Assembly: GCA_964242335.1 (NCBI GenBank)
Contig: CAXTAY010000021.1
Location: 1-64,000 of the forward strand
Length of the DNA: 64,000 nt
DNA from: Lichenicoccus sp964242335
GTDB lineage: Bacteria; Pseudomonadota; Alphaproteobacteria; Acetobacterales; Acetobacteraceae
Direction of reading: 5' to 3'
The number at the start of each line of letters is the position of its first letter. The first letter of the stretch is position 1. Below are positions 39,203 to 50,354 of this stretch, in pieces. Under the pieces are notes generated by a model. That model did no database searches, was not told the DNA's origin, and worked only from the letters and a program-made list of their open reading frames with translations. Made by a program: the position numbers and the translations under genes.

Positions 39203-41038
39203 TCACTTCAGGTTGCGCACCGCGACGTTGATCAGCGCCATGTGGGTGAAGCCCTGGGGGAAGTTGCCGCGCTGCTCCCCGCTCGCAGCATCGATCTCCT
39301 CGGCGAACAGGCCGAGATCGTTGCCGCGGGCCAGCAGGCGCTCGAACAGCGCGATGGCCTGCTGCCGGCGCCCCATCAAGGCCAGCACGCCGACGCGCCA
39401 GAACGAGCAGGCGGTGAAGGTGCCCTCCCGGCCTTCCATGCCGTCCTCCATGCGGTAGCGGTACAGCAGGTCGCCCTCGCCGAGTTCGGTCTCGATCCGC
39501 TCAAGTGTGGCGACCACACGAGGCTCGCCGGGCTCGAAGGCGCCGAACAGCACCAGCCGGAGCAGCGCGCTGTCGAGCGCATCGGAGCCGTAGGCCATGG
39601 TGTAGGCGCCGCGCTCCCGGTTCCAGCCCTGAGCGCGATACTGCTCGGCGATCTCGCGCGCGTAGCCCTCCCAGCGCTCGATCTCGTGCGGCTCCACCAG
39701 TCCGGTGCGACGGGCGATCGCGCTCGCGCACTCGAGCGCGATCCGGTTCATCGCCTTGCTGTGCAGGATATGCCTGGCCTCGCCGCGTATCTCCCAGATG
39801 CCGTGATCGGGATCGTCGCGTCGCGCGATCGCCTGCTCGGCGAGGTTGCGGATCGTCTCCGGCAGGCGGTCATGCACCTTCTGCGGCGGGTCGTACTCGA
39901 CCAGCTCGAGGAAGCTGTGCAGCGCCATCAGCAGCTCGCCGTAGATGTCGATCTGGGTCTGTCCCTCGGCGGCGTTGCCGATGCGCACCGGACCGGTGCC
40001 GCGCCAGCCCTCCAGGTGGTCGAGCGTCTGCTCGGCGATCACCGGGCCGGCGATGCCGTACATCAGGCTCGGCTCCCGGCCGCGGCTCGGGTCGGCATGA
40101 CGCAGGAAGCGCAGATACTCGGCGGCCTCGCGCACGTAGCCGAGTGCAGTGAACGAAGTCACGGTGAAGGAGGCGTCGCGCAGCCAGGCGAAACGGTAGT
40201 CGTAGTTGCGGTTCCCCGGCACCGCCTCGGGCAGCGAGGCGGTCGGTGCCGCGATGATGGCGCCGCTCGGCGCGTAGGTGAGCAGCTTCAGGCACAGGAT
40301 CGAGCGGATGACCTGCTCGCGATACGGGCCGTGGTAGCTGCAGGTCTGGCTCCACCGCTCCCAGTAGCGCCGGGTGCGCTCGATCCGCTCGACGGCGTCC
40401 CCGATGCCGGCGAACGGCGGCGCCTGGCCCTCCTCGCCGTGGGTCAGCACCAGGCAGCTCTGCTCGCCCGGCCGCAGCGTCCAGTCGCTGCGGGCACGCC
40501 CGTCCTCGAGGTGCAGGCGATGCGTGGCGGTGGCGCGCAGCGTCTCGCCGCCGCTCTCGAACACGGCGCATCCGGTGGCGTCGAGGCGCAGGCTGCACGC
40601 AGCGCGTGCGTAGTCGAAGGTCGGTCGGACGCTGAAGCCGCCGGACACGACGCCGTCGTCGCATCGCAGCAGCCGGATCAGCCGGCTCTCGGTGTCGCCG
40701 TCCGGACCCTCCGCCGCGATCGTGTCCGGCGGGTCGACCGGCATCAGGTCGATCAGCGTCGCGCGCCCGCTGCGGGTGACGAAGCAGGTCTCCAGGATGT
40801 TGGTGTGCGGCAGGTAGCGGCGCGAGGTCGACACCAGCTCGTCGAAGCGGATCATGCAGGACCCGCCGCGCTTCGCATCGAGCAGACGCAGGAACAGCGC
40901 CGGGCTGTCATGTCGCGGCCAGCACAGCCAGTCCACCGAGCCGTGGCGGTCGATCAGGGCGGTGGTGCGGGTGTCGCCGATCAGCGCGTAGTCGCTGATC
41001 GGACTGTAGTCCGGCGGCGCCGGCGAGGTCAGGACCAT
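39203..41038 (-). CDS. glycoside hydrolase family 15 protein (glucoamylase/trehalase type)
   Basis: This 611-residue cytosolic protein has no signal peptide. A beta-rich N-terminal domain (ISDYALIGDTRTTALIDRHG, VDWLCWPRHDSPALF) is followed by the (alpha/alpha)6 barrel with RNYDYRFAWLRDASFTV near residue 280. This combination is typical of bacterial GH15 enzymes, several of which are trehalases and others glucan hydrolases. It starts three bases after the ATP-grasp gene's stop, so the two form an operon. No trehalose synthesis gene is visible nearby, and the substrate is not decided. Confidence 0.9.
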   Translation of the reverse strand: MVLTSPAPPDYSPISDYALIGDTRTTALIDRHGSVDWLCWPRHDSPALFLRLLDAKRGGSCMIRFDELVSTSRRYLPHTNILETCFVTRSGRATLIDLMPVDPPDTIAAEGPDGDTESRLIRLLRCDDGVVSGGFSVRPTFDYARAACSLRLDATGCAVFESGGETLRATATHRLHLEDGRARSDWTLRPGEQSCLVLTHGEEGQAPPFAGIGDAVERIERTRRYWERWSQTCSYHGPYREQVIRSILCLKLLTYAPSGAIIAAPTASLPEAVPGNRNYDYRFAWLRDASFTVTSFTALGYVREAAEYLRFLRHADPSRGREPSLMYGIAGPVIAEQTLDHLEGWRGTGPVRIGNAAEGQTQIDIYGELLMALHSFLELVEYDPPQKVHDRLPETIRNLAEQAIARRDDPDHGIWEIRGEARHILHSKAMNRIALECASAIARRTGLVEPHEIERWEGYAREIAEQYRAQGWNRERGAYTMAYGSDALDSALLRLVLFGAFEPGEPRVVATLERIETELGEGDLLYRYRMEDGMEGREGTFTACSFWRVGVLALMGRRQQAIALFERLLARGNDLGLFAEEIDAASGEQRGNFPQGFTHMALINVAVRNLK

Positions 41039-41041
41039 GTC

Positions 41042-41941
41042 CTAGGAACCGGCAGGCAGCCTCTCGGTTGCGGCCACGGTCGGAGGTCCCGGTGTCCGAC
41101 CCCGCTTCCACAGCGCGCCGAGGGTGCGGTCGAACGAGGGCGGATCGAAGCGGTCCAGCCCGCAGCCTGGCGTCGCCGTCAGCTCGCCGAACAACAGCCT
41201 GCTCGCCGTGTCGTAGAAATCGGCGCGGACGAAGTCGATGCCCTGCGCCAGCGCCTCGGCGGCCTCGATCATCTGCGCCAGATGCGGCGGCGGCGGCACC
41301 TGCCGCCTGAGGCTCGAATAGGCGAAGCGCACCTCGACCTCGTTCCAGTCGCGATCCATCAGCATGTGCGCGCGCACCGAGAAACGCCCCATGGTGACCA
41401 GGATGAAGGCGACCCGGCCGCCGAACACGAACAGCTTGTAGTCGTTCGGGGCGATGCCGTTGCCGTCGTCGATGAGCTCCTCGATCAGGATGCGCCGGGT
41501 GATGTCCTTGTAGATCCACTCCCGCGTCATCTCGTAGTAGCTCTGGTCGAGCCAGGCGCTGCAGGTGCGCCGCAGCGCGTCGCGATCGAGGCCGTCCTTG
41601 TCGCGGACGATCTCCACCCAGCCCGAGCCGTGCGTCGGCTTGACCACGAAGCGCCGGGGGAGGGTGTCGAAGGGGATCGCCGCCGGATCGGTGCCGACCC
41701 AGTACAGCGCCGGCAGGATATGCGCGCCGACCCGCTCGCGCACGTAGTCGCGCACCCTGTACTTGTCGGCCACCATCGTCATCCAGGGCCTGCGCTCGAA
41801 GACGATTCGGTGCAGCACCTTCTCGTTGAAGGTCTTCGGCCTGAGCAGGTTGGGGATCGTGCGGTGGATGCGGCCGTAGCGGTAGATGGCGATGACGCAG
41901 TCCGGCGAGGCCTTGCTCAGCCGTGCCCTGATTCCGCCCAT
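41042..41941 (-). CDS. TupA-like ATP-grasp protein
   Basis: This 299-residue protein resembles the ATP-grasp TupA family (teichuronopeptide-type). It has the N-terminal NLLRPKTFNEKVLHRIVFER and ADKYRVRDYVRERVG, the ATP-binding RFVVKPTHGSGW and ILIEELIDD, and late metal-ligand residues in DFVRADFYDT and FGELTATPGCGLDRF. Members are thought to ligate amino acids or similar groups onto surface glycans or other acceptors. Here it precedes a GH15 hydrolase. The acceptor is unknown. Confidence 0.85.
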   Translation of the reverse strand: MGGIRARLSKASPDCVIAIYRYGRIHRTIPNLLRPKTFNEKVLHRIVFERRPWMTMVADKYRVRDYVRERVGAHILPALYWVGTDPAAIPFDTLPRRFVVKPTHGSGWVEIVRDKDGLDRDALRRTCSAWLDQSYYEMTREWIYKDITRRILIEELIDDGNGIAPNDYKLFVFGGRVAFILVTMGRFSVRAHMLMDRDWNEVEVRFAYSSLRRQVPPPPHLAQMIEAAEALAQGIDFVRADFYDTASRLLFGELTATPGCGLDRFDPPSFDRTLGALWKRGRTPGPPTVAATERLPAGS

Positions 41942-42046
41942 CCCGACGCGCCCCGCCGCTACCCCATCGTTGCGGTGTCGAGAGATCTATCCGAAACCGG
42001 GCCTGACGTCACCTGCCCGACGCCTGCGCCTCACCGCGGCGGGGGA

Positions 42047-42414
42047 TCAGCGCTGCACCCCGGCGGCGATCGGGCTCTGGTCGCCCTGCAGGCCGGGATT
42101 GACCGGCGGCACCGGGTTGGCGTCCAGGTAGGCGCGGCCGAACCGGCCGATCGGCGCTCCGGTATTGGCGTCGCGCTGCGTGTCCGCGGGATCGTGGATC
42201 GCCTGGTCCGGCATCGGCGCCGGGCTGAAGCGCTTCTGGCCGTGCACGACCAGGTTCTCCGCCGGCGGCACCGGCGCCGATCGGTGCGCCCGGGCGTTCG
42301 CGCGCGGCGGGCGCGTCGGGTGGCGATGCTCGTCGTCGGCCGACGCGGCCACGCCGCCCGCGGCCAGTCCGAGCCCGGCGAGCAGTCCGGCCGCGAGCAG
42401 AGGACGCGGCCGGC

Positions 42415-42418
<4 letters not shown>
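42047..42418 (-). CDS. small exported protein of unknown function
   Basis: This 123-residue protein has a Sec signal peptide (RPLLAAGLLAGLGLAAGG, cleavage near ASA-DD) followed by a short hydrophilic, Pro/Arg/His-rich mature part with no domain I recognise. The ATG at 42418 overlaps the alaS stop in an ATGA junction, so it depends on alaS transcription. The 105 bases to the next gene hold nothing recognisable. Confidence 0.6.
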
Positions 42419-45087
<2,669 letters not shown>

Positions 45088-45265
45088 GGGGGCGTCGGAC
45101 GATCCTGCTATGCTGCGTCCACCACCTAGCGCACGCGCCGAGCCTGCGCCAGCAGGCGAGGACGGCCGGAGAATCCCGAACGGCGGAGCCTCAGGGCGGG
45201 CGGAACCGGGATCCCACGCGCGGCCGCAGCCGGGCTCGCGGGGAGGCGAGCGACGCCGCGATCGC

Positions 45266-45772
45266 CTAGCGGAACACCAGCCGCCGCGACATGGTGAAAT
45301 TGGAGAACATGCCGGCCAGCGTGCCGGCGATCAGCGCCAGCACGGTGTGGGTGTTGCAGATCGCGACCGTGTTGACCAGGATCAGCGCGGTGCCGCGGTT
45401 GAGCAGGAAGCCCAGCGAGTTGGCGGCGAGGAAGGTGCCCCACTGGCGCAGCATGCTGCCGGCGGAGCCGGTGCCGCGGAAGGTCCAGAGCCGGTTCATC
45501 AGCCAGTTCATCGACGCGGCCACGAAGTAGGCGAGGATCAGGGCGCCGGTCAGGCCGATCAGGTGGCGCATCGTGTGCACCGTCAGCCAGTCCCACATGA
45601 AGCCGAGCGCGCCGACGATGCCGAAGCGCAGGAACTGGGCCGCCAGCTTGCGCCGCGCCGGCGTCAGCGCGAACATTCCCGCGCGGGGCAGGCCGTCGAT
45701 CATTCGGATCGCACCCTGCGTGGCGGGGGTCGACGGGGCGGACGTCAAGCTTTCGGCGGTGTCGGTGTTCAT
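45266..45772 (-). CDS. GtrA family membrane protein
   Basis: This 168-residue protein has four predicted transmembrane helices in the GtrA pattern. FLRFGIVGALGFMWDWLTVH is helix 1, SMNWLMNRLWTFRG is the conserved motif after helix 2, helices 3 and 4 follow, and FSNFTMSRRLVF closes the protein. GtrA-like proteins are thought to flip lipid-linked sugars. The 35 polar residues before helix 1 make a later start possible. No glycosyltransferase is adjacent. Confidence 0.88.
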   Translation of the reverse strand: MNTDTAESLTSAPSTPATQGAIRMIDGLPRAGMFALTPARRKLAAQFLRFGIVGALGFMWDWLTVHTMRHLIGLTGALILAYFVAASMNWLMNRLWTFRGTGSAGSMLRQWGTFLAANSLGFLLNRGTALILVNTVAICNTHTVLALIAGTLAGMFSNFTMSRRLVFR

Positions 45773-45854
45773 GCTTGGGCTGTCCCGTTCATCTGGCCGT
45801 CATGCAGCACCACGCCCATGATCATGACTGTCAACCATTGATGAAGGGTAAATG

Positions 45855-45878
45855 AAAAGGGGCACCTCGCGGTGCCCC
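45855..45878 (-). terminator. intrinsic terminator of the OmpA-type gene
   Basis: On the minus strand an 8-bp perfect stem, GGGGCACC with GGTGCCCC around GCGA (45859-45878), is followed by TTTTCATTT. It lies 24 bases after the porin gene stop and is the clearest intrinsic terminator in the window. Confidence 0.85.
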
Positions 45879-45902
45879 CTATCATAGTCCCGCCCAGGTC
45901 GG

Positions 45903-47042
45903 TCAGTGCAGGACGATCTCGACGCGCCGGTTCTGCGGCTCGCGGGTGTTCGGCCCGGTCGGCACCAGCGGGTGGGTCTCGCCGAAGCCCTGGGTGTCGA
46001 TCGCCGTCGCCGGCACGCCGTCGCGGATCAGCTCCGCCTTCACGCTCTGCGCACGACGGATCGAGAGGCCCTGGTTGTAGCGTGCGCCGCGTGCGCCGCC
46101 GTGGATCGACGAGGTGTCGGCGTAGCCGTTGACCTCGATGCGCGTGGTCTGCACGCGGGTGGAAGCCTGCGCCGCCTCGGCGATGATCTCCCGGGCGCGG
46201 CCGGTCAGGTCCGAGCGATCCCAGTCGAAGAACACCAGGTAGGTACGGGCCGGAGCCGGAGCCGGGGCCGCGACGGGAGCCGGCGGCGGCGGCGGCGGCG
46301 CGGTGTCGAAGGCGTAGCGGATGCCGAGCATGAAGGAATGATTGAAGCTGTCGTTGAAGTCGGCGTTGCCCTTGTGGATGCCGGTCGCCGTGTAGGAGGT
46401 CGACTGGTAGGCGGAGCCGGTCTCCTGCGGCGTGGTGCCGGTGAAGCGATACTCGCCGGTCAGCGCCAGTCCGGGGACCTCGACGATGTTGTAGGCGACG
46501 CCGACGATGCCCTGGTAGGCGAAGCTGCCCTGGGTGCCGCCGGTCCGGTTGACGCTGCCATCGTCGAAGACGGTGGTGAAGGGCGACTCGTGCTGCCACA
46601 GGTAGCCGGCGCCGACGCCGACATAGGGCTGCACGGGAATGCTGAGGCCGAACATGCCGAAGTCGAGGTCGTACAGCACGTCGATCAGCGCGCCGTACTT
46701 CTCGTCGTGACCGGTGGTGGCGCCGGGCACGCTGGTGAAGTGGTTGTGGTTGACGTTGTTGTAGAAGTAGGTGCCCTGCAACTCGGTGCGCAGCCCGTTG
46801 CCGAAGCCGAAGCCGAACGAGCCCTCGCCGTTGAAGCCGTCACCGAAACGGAAGGTGGACTTGCTGCCGTCGGCAGCGCCCGGGTCGGCGAAGGTGGTCG
46901 GCGAGTAGTGCACGCCCACGCTCTGCTGCAGATTGTAGCCGGCGCCGAGGCTCACATACGGACCTATGACGGGATCGGCCAATGCGGCGACAGGAGCCGC
47001 CGCCAGGAGTGTGGTTGCAAGTAACGTCGCGCGCAGACGCAT
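45903..47042 (-). CDS. OmpA-family outer membrane protein
   Basis: This 379-residue precursor begins with a signal peptide (RLRATLLATTLLAAAPVAAL). A beta-barrel domain rich in aromatic and glycine residues follows (VIGPYVSLGAGYNLQQS to HSFMLGIRYAFD), then a Pro/Ala linker (PPPPPAPVAAPAPAPA) and a peptidoglycan-binding OmpA C-domain (IEVNGYADTS, LSIRRAQSVKAELI, NRRVEIVLH). It anchors the outer membrane to the wall. The ATG at 47042 has AGAGGA seven bases upstream. It is monocistronic, with its own terminator. Confidence 0.93.
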   Translation of the reverse strand: MRLRATLLATTLLAAAPVAALADPVIGPYVSLGAGYNLQQSVGVHYSPTTFADPGAADGSKSTFRFGDGFNGEGSFGFGFGNGLRTELQGTYFYNNVNHNHFTSVPGATTGHDEKYGALIDVLYDLDFGMFGLSIPVQPYVGVGAGYLWQHESPFTTVFDDGSVNRTGGTQGSFAYQGIVGVAYNIVEVPGLALTGEYRFTGTTPQETGSAYQSTSYTATGIHKGNADFNDSFNHSFMLGIRYAFDTAPPPPPPAPVAAPAPAPARTYLVFFDWDRSDLTGRAREIIAEAAQASTRVQTTRIEVNGYADTSSIHGGARGARYNQGLSIRRAQSVKAELIRDGVPATAIDTQGFGETHPLVPTGPNTREPQNRRVEIVLH

Positions 47043-47353
47043 TTTCTCGTCCTCTTGGTCATCCGTTCGAGCGGCCGCCAACCATCGGCGGCACAGCCTC
47101 AGCATGATGCTTAAGCCCGATATAGAAGCTCCGGTTGCGATTGGAGAGCGTGTAACGGCCCTCCAAGGTCATTCCGGACCGGCTGTGACGGAAACATCAC
47201 AGTTTATTATCTGCCTGTCATGACTCCGCGGTTCCTCATGTTGTGGACGCGAAGAACGACGAATCGCCCTCGCGTCCGGGTGCGCTCCGGGAGCCGTCGT
47301 CGACGCCATCTGTTGCCGTAAAGTGACAAATCGAGCGAAACGGTTTCGCAGCC
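47043..47353. other. 311-base region upstream of the OmpA-type gene
   Basis: No gene is visible here. It holds an inverted repeat CTGTGA-N8-TCACAG (47183-47202), a GATAAT-like -10 candidate just beyond it on the minus strand without a good -35 box, and a small hairpin GCGAAA-CGG-TTTCGC (47335-47349) directly after the aroKB stop. It probably contains the porin promoter and a leader of 100 bases or more. Confidence 0.5.
47183..47202. promoter_or_regulatory. inverted repeat upstream of the OmpA-type gene
   Basis: CTGTGA and TCACAG form a perfect 6-bp palindrome with an 8-base centre. The half-sites look like CRP half-sites, but the centre is two bases too long for the CRP consensus. It lies about 140 bases before the start codon, within reach of a promoter. 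Confidence 0.35.
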
Positions 47354-49057
47354 TCACGCTGTGCAACCTTCGTCACGCAGCAGCGCCGACACCGCCGCCT
47401 CGGGCACCTCGCGGCAGGTGAAGGCACGGCCGATCCCGCGCGAGAGGATGAAACCCAAGCGACCATCACGTATCTTCTTGTCGCGCCGCATGTGCGCCAG
47501 CAGCGACGCGGCGCTGAAGATCGCCGCCGTGCTGCCCGACAGGCCGGCGATCCGCGCCGGCATGCCAATCGCTTCGAGATGCGCGATCACCGTGCCGGCG
47601 TCGTCGCGGGCGGCGTAGCCGAGCTGCTGCGACAACCGCAGCGCCAGGCCGAGCCCGATCGCCACCGCCTCGCCGTGCAGCAGCCTGCCGTCGTAGCGCA
47701 GCTCCGCCTCCAGCGCGTGCGCGAAGGTGTGGCCGAGATTGAGCAGCGCACGGCCGTTCTCCGGCTTCTCCTCGCGTTCGTCGTCGCCGATGATGCCGGC
47801 CTTGAAGGCGCAGGCGCGCGCGACCGCGTCGGCCTGCAGCGCACCGTCGCCGGACAGCATCGCCTCGCCGTGCGCCAGGCACCAGTCGAACAGCGCCGCG
47901 TCGCCGATCAGGCCGGCCTTGAGGATCTCGGCGTAGCCTGCGCGCAGCTCGCGCGGCGGCAGCGTCGCCAGCGCCGAGATGTCGGCCAGCACCGCCAGCG
48001 GCTGATGGAAGGCGCCGATCAGGTTCTTGCCGAACCGCGTGTTGATGCCGGTCTTGCCGCCGACGGAGCTGTCCACCTGCGCCAGCAGCGTGGTCGGGAT
48101 CTGCACGAACGGCAGGCCGCGCAGCACCGAGGCGGCGGCATACCCGGCGAGATCGCCCACCACGCCGCCGCCGAGCGCGATCACGGTGCTGCGCCGCTCG
48201 ACGCCGTCCCGCAGCAGCGCCGTGGTGACCCGCTCGAAGCCGTCGAGGCTCTTGCTGGCCTCGCCCGGCGGTATCACCACGACACCCGCCTCGACGCCCA
48301 CCTCGCGCAGGCTGCCCAGCAGTGCCGGCAGGTGCAGGCCCGCCACGGTTTCGTCGGTGACGATCATCGCCCGCTTCTGCGGCAGCACCGGCGCCAGCAG
48401 CGCCCCCGCCCGCGCGATCAGCCCGGCGCCGATCGCGATGTCGTAGCCGCGGCCGAGCGCCACGTGCACCCGGTGCGGCGGCCGATGCGCGGCGAGCGCG
48501 GCGAGCACGCGGCGCGTGGTCTGGTCGGTGCTGTCGTCCTCGCAATCGATCACGATGTCGGCCTCCGCGTAGACGGGATGTCGGGTCCGCATCAGCCCCT
48601 CGAGGATCTGCCGCGGATCGCCCGCCGCCAGCAGCGGCCGGTGGCTGCGGCCGGCGACCCTGCGGACCAGGGTCGCGAGCGGGCAGCGCAGCCAGACCGA
48701 CAGCGCCTGCGCGCGGATCGCGTCGCGGGTGCGCGCGTCCAGGAAGGCGCCGCCGCCGGTCGCGAGCACGATCGGTCCCGCCGACAGCAGGCGTGCGATC
48801 ACGCGCCGCTCGCCCTCGCGGAACTCCGCCTCGCCCCAGAGCGCGAACATCTCGGCGATGCTGCGTCCGGCCGCCTGCTCGATCTCGCCGTCGGCGTCCC
48901 GGAACGGCAGGCCGAGCCGCGTCGCGAGCCTGCGTCCGATCGTGGTCTTGCCCGCGCCCATCAGCCCGACCAGCACGATCGAACCCGCGGTCGGCGACGC
49001 GTCGGCCGAGGGCGATGCGCGCAGCCGGTCCTCGAGCGCGATGCTGCTGCGTGACAT
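47354..49057 (-). CDS. aroKB: bifunctional shikimate kinase / 3-dehydroquinate synthase
   Basis: A single 567-residue reading frame joins two shikimate-pathway enzymes. Residues about 25-190 are shikimate kinase: SIVLVGLMGAGKTTIGRRLA is Walker A, FRDADGEIE follows, and ATGGGAFLD binds substrate. From about 195 on it is 3-dehydroquinate synthase: IVTDETVAGLH, PPGEASKSL, ALGGGVVGDLAGYAA, PTTLLAQVDSSVGGKTGIN, and the metal-binding LNLGHTFAHALE with HGEAVAIG. These are separate enzymes in most bacteria, although aroK-aroB adjacency is common. Start ATG 49057 (MSRSSIALEDRL); 49162 is possible but unlikely. Confidence 0.95.
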   Translation of the reverse strand: MSRSSIALEDRLRASPSADASPTAGSIVLVGLMGAGKTTIGRRLATRLGLPFRDADGEIEQAAGRSIAEMFALWGEAEFREGERRVIARLLSAGPIVLATGGGAFLDARTRDAIRAQALSVWLRCPLATLVRRVAGRSHRPLLAAGDPRQILEGLMRTRHPVYAEADIVIDCEDDSTDQTTRRVLAALAAHRPPHRVHVALGRGYDIAIGAGLIARAGALLAPVLPQKRAMIVTDETVAGLHLPALLGSLREVGVEAGVVVIPPGEASKSLDGFERVTTALLRDGVERRSTVIALGGGVVGDLAGYAAASVLRGLPFVQIPTTLLAQVDSSVGGKTGINTRFGKNLIGAFHQPLAVLADISALATLPPRELRAGYAEILKAGLIGDAALFDWCLAHGEAMLSGDGALQADAVARACAFKAGIIGDDEREEKPENGRALLNLGHTFAHALEAELRYDGRLLHGEAVAIGLGLALRLSQQLGYAARDDAGTVIAHLEAIGMPARIAGLSGSTAAIFSAASLLAHMRRDKKIRDGRLGFILSRGIGRAFTCREVPEAAVSALLRDEGCTA

Positions 49058-49182
49058 GCCCGTGAAGCTAGCATAGAGCCTTCGGCCCAGGCCATCGGTC
49101 GGCGGTGCGGCTGCCGGACCGCCGAGCCGCCACCTCGGGCTTGCCAGACCGGAGCCCGCCACCTCGGAGTAGAGAGCGTCGC

Positions 49183-49323
49183 ATGATCCGCATCCTGGTC
49201 ATCCTGCTCGGCGTGACCGTCGCCGCCCTGGGTGCCGGCTTCCTCTATCTGGGCGCCGTGCCGCCCAAGCCGCACGTCCAGGAGCAGCACGTGGTGCTGC
49301 CCAACGACCGCTTCGGGCACTAG
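49183..49323 (+). CDS. 46-residue single-pass membrane protein
   Basis: This short frame starts MIRILVILLGVTVAALGAGF, which is one hydrophobic helix, and ends with a short polar tail (QEQHVVLPNDRFGH). A GGAGTAGAGAG purine stretch lies before the ATG at 49183. It ends 18 bases before xerD on the same strand and may be the first gene of the xerD-accA unit. The function is unknown; composition and signals support it as a real small protein. Confidence 0.55.
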   Translation: MIRILVILLGVTVAALGAGFLYLGAVPPKPHVQEQHVVLPNDRFGH

Positions 49324-49341
49324 CCCGAGCGCCGGCTCCGC

Positions 49342-50292
49342 ATGAACGCCCCGGCCCGAGCCGCGCACATGGACCGTCACCGGGAGAGCTTCCTCGAGAT
49401 GCTGGCCGCCGAGCGCGGCGCCTCGCCGCACACGCTGAAGGCCTACGCCGCCGACCTCGCCGACTTCGCCGCGCACGCGCACGCGGCCGGGGAGAGCGCC
49501 TCGGCGGCCTCGGTGCCGGTGCTGCAGGGCTACATGGCGGCGCTGCATGCACGCGGCCTGTCGGCGCGGACCGCCACCCGCAGGCTGTCCTGCCTGCGGC
49601 AGTTCCACCTGCACCTGCTGCGCGAGGGCCTGCGCACCGACGATCCCTGCCAGCAGCTCGACGCGCCGCGGCTGCCGCGCATCCTGCCGCGGGTGCTGTC
49701 CGAGGGGGAGGTCGACCGCCTGCTCGTTGCCTGCGCCGTCGGCGGCCCGATGCCGCCGGGCCGGCAGCGCACGGCGCGTGCTGCGATCGAGATCCTGTAT
49801 GCGACCGGCATGCGCATCTCCGAGATGCTGTCGCTCCGCCGCCAGGCGCTGGTCGCGGACGCGCCGATGCTTCTGGTGCGCGGCAAGGGCGGCCGCGCGC
49901 GGGTGGTGCCGCTGTCCGAGCCGGCGCGCGAGGCGGCGGCCGACCTGCTGGCGAGCCGGCCGCCAGAGGCCGCGCAGGCGCGATCGGCCGACTCGCCGTG
50001 GCTGTTCGCCGGCCGCGACCCGCGGCGGCCGCTCAGCCGGCAGGGCTTCGACCTGATCCTCGCCGAGGCCGCGCGCTGTGCCGGCATCGCCGCCGACCGG
50101 GTCTCGCCGCACGTGCTGCGCCACTCGTTCGCGAGCCACATGCTCGCCCGCGGGGCCGACCTGCGCTGCCTGCAGATGCTGCTCGGTCATGCCGACGTCG
50201 CAACTACCCAGATCTACACCCACGTGCTGGCCGAGCGGCTGCAGAACCTGGTCGAAGCGCATCACCCGCTGGCGATGCGCGCTGCTTCGTAG
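49342..50292 (+). CDS. xerD: tyrosine recombinase XerC/XerD
   Basis: This 316-residue tyrosine recombinase is likely the XerD partner that resolves chromosome dimers at dif. The N-terminal SAM-like core-binding domain contains LEMLAAERGASPHTLKAYA. The catalytic domain has the first Arg in YATGMRISEML, Lys in VRGKGGRAR, HVLRHSFASH with His and the second Arg, LLGHADVATTQIYTHV with the last His, and the nucleophilic Tyr in that final segment. XerC and XerD cannot be told apart with certainty. The accA neighbourhood fits xerD in Rhodospirillales. Confidence 0.93.
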   Translation: MNAPARAAHMDRHRESFLEMLAAERGASPHTLKAYAADLADFAAHAHAAGESASAASVPVLQGYMAALHARGLSARTATRRLSCLRQFHLHLLREGLRTDDPCQQLDAPRLPRILPRVLSEGEVDRLLVACAVGGPMPPGRQRTARAAIEILYATGMRISEMLSLRRQALVADAPMLLVRGKGGRARVVPLSEPAREAAADLLASRPPEAAQARSADSPWLFAGRDPRRPLSRQGFDLILAEAARCAGIAADRVSPHVLRHSFASHMLARGADLRCLQMLLGHADVATTQIYTHVLAERLQNLVEAHHPLAMRAAS

Positions 50293-50354
50293 CGCCGCGC
50301 CGGGCCGCGGAGGCCAGGGATTTGCGTCGCCGGGAACTGTGCTAAACGCCCGCC

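Noticed and set aside
47183..47202. CRP binding site
   Set aside because: Half-sites fit, but the 8-base centre is two bases longer than the CRP consensus, so I report only an unassigned inverted repeat.
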